A DNA stretch of 64,000 bases from the NCBI GenBank assembly GCA_001800135.1, contig MGUU01000013.1:62001-126000 (forward strand). Reading direction: 5' to 3'. This DNA comes from Elusimicrobia bacterium RIFCSPLOWO2_02_FULL_39_32 (lineage in GTDB: Bacteria > Elusimicrobiota > Elusimicrobia > 2-02-FULL-39-32). Positions 10,610 to 19,074 of the stretch are shown here, one piece after another. A program made the translations under genes and the position numbers. The notes below the pieces were generated by a model that saw nothing but the letters and a program-made list of their open reading frames with translations, was not told where the DNA came from and did no database searches. The first letter of the stretch is position 1. Each line of letters starts with the position of its first letter.

Positions 10610-10636
10610 TATAAACGATCTGTAAAAACTTGTCAA
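10608..10636 (-). promoter_or_regulatory. consensus sigma-70 promoter of groESL
   Basis: Read on the minus strand it is TTGACA (10631-10636), a 17-base spacer, and TATAAT (10608-10613): both hexamers match the consensus exactly. A CIRCE copy abuts the -10 box. This is the clearest promoter in the window and shows the host uses ordinary vegetative promoters. Confidence 0.93.
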
Positions 10637-10671
10637 GTATCTTCTAACAAATCTGCAAAACAGAGACTTCA

Positions 10672-10700
10672 TTGACTTCTCAGATTCCTTGTGTTACGAT
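10672..10700 (+). promoter_or_regulatory. probable promoter for the GT-C-type gene
   Basis: TTGACT (10672-10677), a 17-base spacer, and TACGAT (10695-10700). It lies about 46 bases upstream of the GTG at 10747 and diverges from the groESL promoter. The match is reasonable but unproven. Confidence 0.45.
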
Positions 10701-10746
10701 TTGATTCTATAAAATAGATGTGGCAAACCGTTAAAAAATTATTCCC

Positions 10747-13203
10747 GTGATACAAAAATCTAAAAACATAGTCACTGTATTTTGGATTTTGCTTATTTTT
10801 ACGGGAATATCTCTTTACATTTGTCCTTGGTCATTTAATCCAATTGGATTCCATAATATAAAACGAATTCTATTCTCCACTCTATTTATATACAACCTAA
10901 AACTCCTTATACATTTAAAGGGCAATTATGTTGCCGTTATTTTTAGTTGGCTTGTTTTTATCTCAATTAGTACATTTTTTGTCGTTTTTGGAAAATATTT
11001 ATTGCTAAAGATTGTTAATTACAAACAGGAACAACCAAAATTATCGACTGCTGAAGAAATTTTATCGGAATGTTCCAAATTTGAAATTTTAAGTCTGAGT
11101 TGGTTTTTAGGCTCTTGGCTCTTCTCAATGATATGGTTTCTGCTTGGTTTATCTGGATTACTAAAAAAGGATATTGCAACAGCATTATTTTGGTTGGGCA
11201 TGCTTCTGTTTATTGTTCAGTTGTTCAAAAAAATTCCAACGATTGCAAAATTATACAAATGGATTCTTACCTATTTTACAGCTTTGATTAAAAGAACACA
11301 TCCTTACAGTAAAGGTTGCAAAGATACAATTAAACTCATAGGCTTTTCGATTGTGGCAATTTGGATATTTTCTTGGTCAGCGCTTGAGGTTTATCCAGTT
11401 GCCTATTGGGATACACTTATGGTGAATATGGCTCTACCAGGACATTATGTAGCAGAATCAAAACTAATACCAAATCCTTTTAACATCTATAGCTACTTTG
11501 CCCATAATAGTGAGATGCTAAGCGTGTGGACACTTTTATCTGGTTCCAAAGAAGCAGCTTTTCTCATGGTTTGGGGGTTCTTTATTTTTCTAATACTTTT
11601 CATTTATGGATATCTTTCTCGGGTTACTTCTAAGACCATAGCTTTTTGTGCCATTACTATTTTAGTTTCAAGCCAGTTAGGCCAATGGCTTGGCATTTTA
11701 ATCAAAAACGACTTACAAGCAGGCATATTTTTAATTCTTCAATGGTGGTCACTTTTGTGGTCATATAAAAAATATCTTTATGGAAAATCAGATTTTATAA
11801 ACTGGCAATTCCTTGCGGGTCTATTTGCAGGAATTGCGTGCGGCCACAAATTTACTGCTGCTCCTGCATTTGTAGTTACTTTCCTTGGTAATGTTTTGTT
11901 CTTTTTTTTCAACTCTAATACGGGACTCAATAATAGATTCTTTCTATCCATAAAGAACTCGTTTGTCTTTTCTTTGGGAACTCTATTAGCATGGGGGCCT
12001 TGGTTAATCAAAAGTTTGATCATTACAGGGGTTCCGATCTATCCTTTTCTAAATAAATTATTCAATACAACCCTGCTATATGAATGGCATACCAGACCAC
12101 CAACTCAATACTCTTTAAGTTCACTAGGATGGGAAGGGATTCTGGAATATTTAGGGAGCTTAACACGTTTGAAGGTTGTTTCACCAGAAGGGGGAGCACC
12201 TATCTGGTGGGGGCCGACTGCAATTTTATGTTTCAGCAGTTTTTTCTGTTTTTCTAAACTATTTGAAAAAGAAATCCGTTGGATTGCCACAATCGCAGCG
12301 GCGAGCTGGGCATTCTCACTCGTTTTTGCAATGAAACCGCCATACCATGCTGGACCTCTCATTTTTTTATTCTGCTGTTGTTTTGGGTTAGCTATAAATA
12401 AGGTGTTTATTAATTCTCAATCTTTCCTCTTATCTTATACACTTATATTAATAGTCGCTTGGGATTTTATACGAAGCTGGCTTATGTCTCTTACTAAAGG
12501 GAATGTTATCCTTTCCCTCTGTTTACTTTTTTCTGGTTCTCCAATATGGCATGACATGGTTAATATAACAGCAGGCACACCTGAATATGCCTCCATTGAT
12601 GAGATGCAATGGGTCAATTATTTAATTAATAAATATACACAGAAAAAAGAAAAAGTGCTGTTTATGGGGACTTTCAGACCTTATGGAATTGAACGAAGAC
12701 ACTATGCCGCATTCACTCTAGATAAACAACCCATCCTCTATTTTGCAGAAAAATCGAGTGATGAATATGAGTTAAAAAAACAATTAGTTTCTTTAGGAAT
12801 TCATCATATTGTCTATGATCCTGGTGGATGGAAACAATGGTTAAGACGAGAAACAGTGGATGGTTCACATAATATAATAATTAGTCCAACAGAAATATCA
12901 AAAATTGATCTGTTTATGAAACGCTTTACATTTCTCCGTTTCAGCGTGCCTTCTAATCACTTAATGTGGTACACAATCCAAGGTGAGGAGGTAAAACAAC
13001 AAAATTTTTTTTCACAACCTCCATTTGATTCTGATGATATCTATCAATTTCCTCTCCTCTATATTCAGTTAGCAAGGTCTCTATATGATCAGGGAAAAAT
13101 CTTAGAGGCAAAATCTTTAGCAAATCTCTTAAAAAAGAATAGTTACATTCCCAAATTAAAGATTCATTCAGAATTTCTGGAATCTGTATTAACATCAAAG
13201 TAA
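10747..13203 (+). CDS. multi-pass membrane glycosyltransferase-like protein (GT-C type)
   Basis: An 818-residue integral membrane protein with roughly a dozen hydrophobic segments over residues 1-610, then a soluble C-terminal region of about 200 residues. An acidic motif, VAYWDTLMVNM near residue 220, lies after a membrane segment as in GT-C transferases that use polyprenyl-phosphate sugars, so a role in adding sugars to lipid or protein at the cytoplasmic membrane is likely but not certain. The start is GTG at 10747, with no clear ribosome binding site. The base composition is more AT-rich than in adjoining genes, which may indicate transfer or a surface-glycan locus. It is monocistronic, converging on the aminotransferase. 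Confidence 0.72.
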   Translation: MIQKSKNIVTVFWILLIFTGISLYICPWSFNPIGFHNIKRILFSTLFIYNLKLLIHLKGNYVAVIFSWLVFISISTFFVVFGKYLLLKIVNYKQEQPKLSTAEEILSECSKFEILSLSWFLGSWLFSMIWFLLGLSGLLKKDIATALFWLGMLLFIVQLFKKIPTIAKLYKWILTYFTALIKRTHPYSKGCKDTIKLIGFSIVAIWIFSWSALEVYPVAYWDTLMVNMALPGHYVAESKLIPNPFNIYSYFAHNSEMLSVWTLLSGSKEAAFLMVWGFFIFLILFIYGYLSRVTSKTIAFCAITILVSSQLGQWLGILIKNDLQAGIFLILQWWSLLWSYKKYLYGKSDFINWQFLAGLFAGIACGHKFTAAPAFVVTFLGNVLFFFFNSNTGLNNRFFLSIKNSFVFSLGTLLAWGPWLIKSLIITGVPIYPFLNKLFNTTLLYEWHTRPPTQYSLSSLGWEGILEYLGSLTRLKVVSPEGGAPIWWGPTAILCFSSFFCFSKLFEKEIRWIATIAAASWAFSLVFAMKPPYHAGPLIFLFCCCFGLAINKVFINSQSFLLSYTLILIVAWDFIRSWLMSLTKGNVILSLCLLFSGSPIWHDMVNITAGTPEYASIDEMQWVNYLINKYTQKKEKVLFMGTFRPYGIERRHYAAFTLDKQPILYFAEKSSDEYELKKQLVSLGIHHIVYDPGGWKQWLRRETVDGSHNIIISPTEISKIDLFMKRFTFLRFSVPSNHLMWYTIQGEEVKQQNFFSQPPFDSDDIYQFPLLYIQLARSLYDQGKILEAKSLANLLKKNSYIPKLKIHSEFLESVLTSK

Positions 13204-13238
13204 TATAAAATCTTTTATTTAATTTCTTTTAGGAATTC

Positions 13239-14432
13239 TTAGCTTAACTTCTTTACAAATTCTTCGATTCTTTGGAGGCCTTCGGTAATGTTACTCATGG
13301 AAGTAGCATAAGAAAGGCGCATGTAGTGATCGTCCCCAAAAACAGAACCTGGAACAACAGCTACCTGAGCCTTTTCTAATAAAAGATCCGCAAAATTCAT
13401 GGAAGTTTCAATTTTTTTCCCATCAAAAGATTTTTCCAATAAATGTTTAATATTGATAAAACAATAAAATGCGCCTTGCGGAGTAAGAGTAGAAAGTCCT
13501 TGGATCGTATTAACCTTTTTTACCATCACCTCCCGCCTTTTCTTAAATTCCGCAACCATTGTTTTCAAATCCTCTTGTAAGCCCCCCAAAGCCTCGACTG
13601 CTGCAGCTTGCGCTATAGAAGTGGGGTTGGATGTAGAGTGATCTTGCAAATTAGACATGGCCCCAATAATTTCTTTTGGACCAGCTGCATAGCCAATACG
13701 CCAGCCGGTCATGGCATAGGCTTTAGAAACCCCATTCACAACAATGGAACATTTTTTAATCTGTTCATTGAAAGAAGCGATACTTACATGCGGGATATTA
13801 TCATAAATAAGTTTTTCATAAATTTCATCTGAAATACAAAAAATATTATTCTTAATTAATATTTTTGAAATCTCTAGCAACTCTTCTTTATCATAAATCA
13901 TGCCTGTGGGATTAGAAGGCGAATTTAAAATCAATATCTTCGTGCGAGAAGTGATTGCAGCAATGAGCTGATCTGGCTTTATTTTGAATTGATCTTCTTG
14001 GTTAGTTTTAATAATCACTGCTTTTGCCCCAGCCATGCGAATCATCTCAATATAACTAACCCAATAGGGGGAAGGAAGGATCACCTCATCGCCCTCATCT
14101 GCCAAGGTTAAAATCGCATTAAACAAAGAATGCTTAGCGCCGCAAGAAACAAGGATTTCATTTGCAGAGTAGGTAAGACCATTGTCTTTATTAAATTTTT
14201 TGGAAATCGCATCTTTAAGTTCCTTAATGCCAGAAGTAGGCGTATATTTAGTTAAACCCGCATCCAAAGCCTTTTTTGCAGCATCCTTAATATGATTGGG
14301 GGTATCAAAATCCGGCTCCCCAGCTCCAAAACCAATCACTTTTATTCCCTGTTCTTTCATTTGGTTAGCTTTTGCAGTAATCGCCAAAGTTGGTGATGGA
14401 CTGATCTGACTTACTCTTTTAGAAATAATCAT
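13239..14432 (-). CDS. pyridoxal-phosphate aspartate aminotransferase
   Basis: A 397-residue class I/II aminotransferase of the AspB type that exchanges amino groups between aspartate and 2-oxoglutarate, possibly also prephenate. The N-terminus SQISPSPTLAITAKA, the substrate-loop GFGAGEPDFDTPNHI, LNSPSNPTG, and the PLP-lysine region VSKAYAMTGWRIGYAAGP are all typical of the AspC 1-beta/gamma subgroup. The ribosome binding site GGAGGT precedes the ATG. It stands alone, convergent with the GT-C gene and about 90 bases downstream of the GT4 gene's end. Confidence 0.92.
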   Translation of the reverse strand: MIISKRVSQISPSPTLAITAKANQMKEQGIKVIGFGAGEPDFDTPNHIKDAAKKALDAGLTKYTPTSGIKELKDAISKKFNKDNGLTYSANEILVSCGAKHSLFNAILTLADEGDEVILPSPYWVSYIEMIRMAGAKAVIIKTNQEDQFKIKPDQLIAAITSRTKILILNSPSNPTGMIYDKEELLEISKILIKNNIFCISDEIYEKLIYDNIPHVSIASFNEQIKKCSIVVNGVSKAYAMTGWRIGYAAGPKEIIGAMSNLQDHSTSNPTSIAQAAAVEALGGLQEDLKTMVAEFKKRREVMVKKVNTIQGLSTLTPQGAFYCFINIKHLLEKSFDGKKIETSMNFADLLLEKAQVAVVPGSVFGDDHYMRLSYATSMSNITEGLQRIEEFVKKLS

Positions 14433-14521
14433 AAAAGTACCTCCGAAAAATTATAAATTATATTTTTTTAGGAATTTCTAGACCACGAATTAATAGCGAA
14501 TAAATTTTTCTTATTTTTAAA

Positions 14522-15742
14522 CTAAACTCGTAATTTTTCAAATACTTCAAGGGTAAGTTCTCCTGTTTTTTCCCAAGTAAAAACTTTTGCTCTTTCCATG
14601 CCCTTCCTGCGCAAAATCTCTTGTAATTTCTGGTCATTCAATAATTGAAGAATTTTATGAGCCATATCCTGAATATCCTGTGGGTCAAAATAAAGACCAG
14701 CATCTCCCACCACCTCTGGCAAAGATGAGGTTTGGCTCACAACTGTTGGTACGCCATAGGACAATGCTTCAAGTGGAGGCAAACCAAATCCTTCATAAAG
14801 GGAAGGGAAAATAAAAATTTCAGCTCCTTTATAAAACAAGGAGAGTTTTTCGCTAGAGACGTGTCCAAAAAATTTTATTCTATCTTCAACTTTATTATTT
14901 TTCACTAAATGATCTAATTCTATTTGATGCGCTTTATCCTGATAACCCACAATCACCAGCTGCACGCGCGTTTGATCTTTAATAAAGAAAAAAGCTTCAA
15001 TCAATCTCTTTAAATTTTTATGCGGGTGATTTCCAGAAACGCATAAAATATATTGAGTAAGTCCAAATTTTCTCTTAAATTCCTCCACTTCCATTTGGTT
15101 AGAAAGTTCAGATGAAACACCCTCCCCTGGTTTTGCAAGCAAAACAGGGGTAATCTTTTGGCTGGCTATCCCAAAAAATTTTATTACATCCTGCTTTGTA
15201 TTTCCTGAGATCGTAATAATATGATCCGCTTTTCTTAAAATAATGGGAAATAAATATTTTAGATAGAGCTCATGTTTATGTTTTTGATCTGTCAAAATAA
15301 ATGGAATAAGATCTAAAACTGTAATTACCTGCTTTAAATTTTCCGGAGTAAAAAACAGAGCGTCGAGTTGAGAAGGAGAAAAAAGAATATCGTATTTTCT
15401 AAAAACTAAAAGAAAAGGGAATATAAATTGTGTCCATAATAGTTTAATCATGTCTCCAATAGAACGACCGAGAAAAGAGCGAAATTTACTTAATTTTTCT
15501 TGACTAAGAGTTTGGGTTACAGTTTCTATATTTGATAATCCATTTGTATTGGAAATGTGGCAGAACGAAAAAGGTTTTATAATATGTTCAGGTTTGACAT
15601 TTTGGAAATGACCCGGGTTAAAAGTATAAAGATCAAAAGGTAACCCTAGCTTTGCAAGTTCATTGACCAGATGAATAATATAATGGTCTAGACCGCCTCC
15701 ACTTTGACGGCTTACTCGAATAGCGTTAATAACAATTTTCAC
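14522..15742 (-). CDS. GT4-family glycosyltransferase
   Basis: A 406-residue retaining GT-B glycosyltransferase that moves a sugar from a nucleotide donor to a surface glycan precursor. The N-terminal domain holds the glycine-rich acceptor loop (SRQSGGGLDHYIIHL), and the C-terminal domain has YILCVSGNHPHKNLKRLIEAF and the donor-binding E-x7-E motif EGFGLPPLE. The exact sugar cannot be told. It follows a methyltransferase gene on the same strand, 27 bases apart, so the pair may act on one polysaccharide or lipid-linked glycan. Confidence 0.9.
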   Translation of the reverse strand: MKIVINAIRVSRQSGGGLDHYIIHLVNELAKLGLPFDLYTFNPGHFQNVKPEHIIKPFSFCHISNTNGLSNIETVTQTLSQEKLSKFRSFLGRSIGDMIKLLWTQFIFPFLLVFRKYDILFSPSQLDALFFTPENLKQVITVLDLIPFILTDQKHKHELYLKYLFPIILRKADHIITISGNTKQDVIKFFGIASQKITPVLLAKPGEGVSSELSNQMEVEEFKRKFGLTQYILCVSGNHPHKNLKRLIEAFFFIKDQTRVQLVIVGYQDKAHQIELDHLVKNNKVEDRIKFFGHVSSEKLSLFYKGAEIFIFPSLYEGFGLPPLEALSYGVPTVVSQTSSLPEVVGDAGLYFDPQDIQDMAHKILQLLNDQKLQEILRRKGMERAKVFTWEKTGELTLEVFEKLRV

Positions 15743-15769
15743 AAAGAGCTATGTCAGGAAGAAAAAATA

Positions 15770-16687
15770 TTATTTGTTGGCTCGAACAACATAAATATAT
15801 ACATAATTAAAAAAATGAGGACTAAGCGCATTAAAAAGGTCTAAAATGAATCTTCCGCAAAAATTTAGCTGCAAAGTTTCTCCTTTTGGAAATTCACCAC
15901 CCTTCTTTAAAAAAAGATTCCCAAAAATGTCATGAAAAATATGAGGGTGGGAAATAGGAGCCGATTCTACAATTTCAAAACCTTTGCTTTTTAAAAGCCC
16001 CTCCAAGTGCCCTCTTTTACACTTGTATTCTATAAACATAGGACCTTTAACAATATCTAACCCAATGACTGGCCAAAATTGTGATTGCACTTTTTCTTCT
16101 ATTTCCTTTATCTTTAACTTAAATTCATGGTTTTTACTACTAGGATAACTCTGCTTCCCCAATATTTTTCTTACAAACTCATTCCGTCTTAAAAGTTTAA
16201 CGAATAACTGACGAATAGGATACCAGAGCCTCATAAAATAATTGAAGGCTGGCACAATAATAATGGATATGCCACCGGATTGCAAAACTCTATACATTTC
16301 CATGATGGTTTTTTCAGGACCTTCAATCATATGTTCCAATACACCAATGGAAATATATCCTGTAAAGGAATTGTCCGGGTAAGGAATTTGTCTAACATCT
16401 CCAACTTTCATCTCTGTTTCAGGAAAAAACTTCTTACAGGTTTCAACGCATTCAGGAACAATCTCTAAACCAGCCATCTGATATCCCATGCGCTTAAGAT
16501 AAACTACCCAATGTCCAAAACCGCAACCAGACTCTAAGATTTTCCCATTTTTTGGCAAATAACGCACAAAATAGGGTAAAAGTACGGTATCGTTCCCGCA
16601 ACTCTCAACGGATTGCACCAGATCTTTTTCCGACCAAGTTTTTTGCCATTGATAAACTATTTCTTCTGTATATTGATCAGTTTTCAT
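15770..16687 (-). CDS. class I SAM-dependent methyltransferase
   Basis: About 305 residues. Motif I is KILESGCGFGHWVVYLKRMG, the acidic loop MAGLEIVPE follows, and the post-motif region ISIGVLEHM matches methyltransferase family 11/25. The C-terminal 100 residues are less conserved and may recognise the substrate. I use the ATG at 16687; the TTG at 16708 would add seven residues with no better ribosome site. It is upstream of and probably co-transcribed with the GT4 gene, so a glycan or lipid-linked substrate is a fair inference. It diverges from PBP1A. Confidence 0.87.
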   Translation of the reverse strand: MKTDQYTEEIVYQWQKTWSEKDLVQSVESCGNDTVLLPYFVRYLPKNGKILESGCGFGHWVVYLKRMGYQMAGLEIVPECVETCKKFFPETEMKVGDVRQIPYPDNSFTGYISIGVLEHMIEGPEKTIMEMYRVLQSGGISIIIVPAFNYFMRLWYPIRQLFVKLLRRNEFVRKILGKQSYPSSKNHEFKLKIKEIEEKVQSQFWPVIGLDIVKGPMFIEYKCKRGHLEGLLKSKGFEIVESAPISHPHIFHDIFGNLFLKKGGEFPKGETLQLNFCGRFILDLFNALSPHFFNYVYIYVVRANK

Positions 16688-16741
16688 TTTATTCACCAAA
16701 AATATCAATTATTTATATAACAAGTTATTATATCAAAATCC

Positions 16742-16770
16742 TTTACTTTAAAAACTTTTGCGGATATAAT
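16742..16770 (+). promoter_or_regulatory. promoter immediately upstream of PBP1A
   Basis: TTTACT (16742-16747), a 17-base spacer, and a perfect TATAAT (16765-16770). The likely transcription start is about 16777, only about three bases before the ATG at 16780, so the transcript may be almost leaderless. No Shine-Dalgarno sequence is visible there. Confidence 0.6.
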
Positions 16771-16779
16771 GATTTTTTA

Positions 16780-18897
16780 ATGCGAAGAAAAATTTTCTAT
16801 ACTCTTTTAAGCCTCCTTTCTTTGGGAATCATTTGTGGAAGCATTGCTCTTCGAACTTTTTTAGAAACGCTTCCTAATATAGGGACTCTGGAAACGTATT
16901 TACCCCAGTTGACCACACGCATTCTAGATCATAAAGGTCAGCTTGTTTCTGAATTCTTTACAGAACGACGCGCATGGGTTTCTCTGAATGATATTCCTTT
17001 AGATTTACAGAACGCATTTCTCGCGATTGAAGATGATCGTTTCTATGAACATTGGGGAATTTCCCCGCAAGGCATGCTGCGAGCAGCCATTAAAAATTTT
17101 CTTTCTGGCAGGGCAGCCCAAGGCGGATCCACTATTACCCAACAGCTTTCTAAATTGATATTCCTCACGCAAGAAAAAACTCTCACAAGAAAGATAAAGG
17201 AACTTTTACTTGCTTTGCAGATTGAACGGGAGTTTAGCAAAGAAGAAATTCTGCAAATTTATCTAAACCAGGTCTATTTCGGACATGGCGCCTATGGGGT
17301 ATCTGCCGCGGCAAAAATCTTCTTTGCAAAAAAAGTGCAGGATCTAACGCTTTCTGAATCTAGCCTGTTAGCCGGGCTTCCCAGACTGCCCCAATACTAT
17401 TCCCCCATCCTTCACCTAGACCGCGCTCAAGGCCGTCAGTCCATTGTTCTTGCCCGCATGCAAGAACTAAAATTCATCTCCCCTGAGGAAGCAAAACTTG
17501 CCAAAAAATCTTCCTTACAAATAAAACGCTTCTCCCTGCCCACAACCGCGCCCTATTTTGTGGAATATTTAAGGCAAAATTTAGAGCCTAAATATGGGAA
17601 TGAACTTTTATATCGGGGAGGTCTTACGATCCAGACCACTTTAGATTTAGATTTACAAAATAGCGCGGAAAAAATCTTTACTGGAGCCATGGAACAATTT
17701 GACAAAGAATATGGTCCTTCAGCTGAACTCTTACGCGCAAAAGAAAAAAGTAAAGAACTTAAATTTGCGGTAAAACCTTCTACTACCGTTACAAAAATTC
17801 AAGGTTCTTTGTTACTGATTGATCCTAAAACTGGCGGAATCCGGGCTTTAATTGGAGGCCGCAATTTTTCCGAATCCCAATTTAATAGAGCCACACAATC
17901 AAAAAGGCAGCCAGGTTCTACCTTTAAGCCATTTGTTTGGTTGACTGCTTTAGAAGAAGGCTATACCCCTGCGACCATTCAGGAAGATTTACCCATCGCT
18001 TTTCAAAATGATGGACAAGACTGGAGGTTGATTGAAGGCGCTACCACTCCTTTTTTAATCCAAAAAGCGACCTCTACCCTGAAAGAAAATCAGGTTTGGG
18101 TCCCTAACAACTATGATAATAAATATTTTGGCGCGCTTACTTTAAGACGAGCATTAGCTTTTTCCAGAAACCTAATTTCCATACGTTTAATTTACCAAAT
18201 CAGACCGCAAAAGGTGATTGAAAGGTGCAAAAAATTAGGCATCAGCAGCCATTTAGATCCAGTGCTTTCTCTTTCCTTAGGAACCTCTGTGGTTAATCTC
18301 TTAGAATTAGTAAGCGCTTTTGGCGCATTTGCAGGAGAGGGGATTTATAGAGAGCCTTACGCCATTACTAAAATCACGGATTTTCAAGGCCAAGTGCTGG
18401 AAGAAAATTTTCCCATTGAAAAAGAGGTGATTTCTCCGCAAATAAATTACCTGATGACCAGCCTTTTAAGAAGCGTGGTCACTGAAGGAACCGGCAAAGG
18501 CGCAAAAAGTTTAGATGCGCAAGTGGCGGGTAAAACAGGGACCAGCCAGGACCAGAGAGATTTGTGGTTTATTGGTTTTACTCCGGAAATTGTTTGCGGC
18601 GCATGGATGGGTTATGATGATTTTGCTCCCTTAGGCAAAAAATTGTCTGCAAGCGGAATTGTAGTTCCCTGGTGGACTGAAATTATGCGGGAGGCTTTAA
18701 AAATGATTCCCTCAAAAGACTTCCCAGTTCCTGACGGCATTACCTTTGTAAAAATTGACCGCTTAACCGGAGCTCTTGCAATCCCAAGCTGCCCAAAAGT
18801 TGCCCTAGAAGCTTTTAAAACAGGCACGGAACCCAAAGAATTTTGTTCTGTGGACCATTCCAAAAAACAATTGTTGGAAATGGAAACAGAAGAGTAA
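16780..18897 (+). CDS. class A penicillin-binding protein 1A (glycosyltransferase/transpeptidase)
   Basis: Bifunctional peptidoglycan synthase of the periplasm, 705 residues. A short N-terminal anchor (FYTLLSLLSLGIICGSIAL) is followed by the GT51 domain with the catalytic glutamate E84 in IEDDRFYEHWG and motif GGSTITQQLSK. The transpeptidase has SxxK at S380-K383 (GSTFKPF), SRN as the SxN motif, and KTGTS at about 585. The open frame extends back to 16552, but those codons overlap the divergent methyltransferase, and the ATG at 16780 gives the normal anchor. It is monocistronic with its own promoter. Confidence 0.95.
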   Translation: MRRKIFYTLLSLLSLGIICGSIALRTFLETLPNIGTLETYLPQLTTRILDHKGQLVSEFFTERRAWVSLNDIPLDLQNAFLAIEDDRFYEHWGISPQGMLRAAIKNFLSGRAAQGGSTITQQLSKLIFLTQEKTLTRKIKELLLALQIEREFSKEEILQIYLNQVYFGHGAYGVSAAAKIFFAKKVQDLTLSESSLLAGLPRLPQYYSPILHLDRAQGRQSIVLARMQELKFISPEEAKLAKKSSLQIKRFSLPTTAPYFVEYLRQNLEPKYGNELLYRGGLTIQTTLDLDLQNSAEKIFTGAMEQFDKEYGPSAELLRAKEKSKELKFAVKPSTTVTKIQGSLLLIDPKTGGIRALIGGRNFSESQFNRATQSKRQPGSTFKPFVWLTALEEGYTPATIQEDLPIAFQNDGQDWRLIEGATTPFLIQKATSTLKENQVWVPNNYDNKYFGALTLRRALAFSRNLISIRLIYQIRPQKVIERCKKLGISSHLDPVLSLSLGTSVVNLLELVSAFGAFAGEGIYREPYAITKITDFQGQVLEENFPIEKEVISPQINYLMTSLLRSVVTEGTGKGAKSLDAQVAGKTGTSQDQRDLWFIGFTPEIVCGAWMGYDDFAPLGKKLSASGIVVPWWTEIMREALKMIPSKDFPVPDGITFVKIDRLTGALAIPSCPKVALEAFKTGTEPKEFCSVDHSKKQLLEMETEE

Positions 18898-19074
18898 TAA
18901 GCCCCCAATCTAATTTATTGATTTAAAAATTTAGATGTGTTATTATCTAAAAATTATAATTTTTATTATAAAAATAAATAAAAAAATTAAATGAACTCGA
19001 ATCATTAATACCGCAGTAGAATTATTCGAGCTAATCAGATTAAGCAATCATTTTTTAAGAGGAGAAATAAAAAG

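Noticed and set aside
16552-16779. N-terminal extension of the PBP1A reading frame
   Set aside because: These codons overlap the divergent methyltransferase gene and lie upstream of and within the PBP1A promoter; the ATG at 16780 gives a standard membrane anchor.
18898-19074. AT-rich gap before ppdK as a regulatory element
   Set aside because: It contains a weak 7-bp inverted repeat (CTCGAAT/ATTCGAG) and a run of A/T but no convincing riboswitch or operator.
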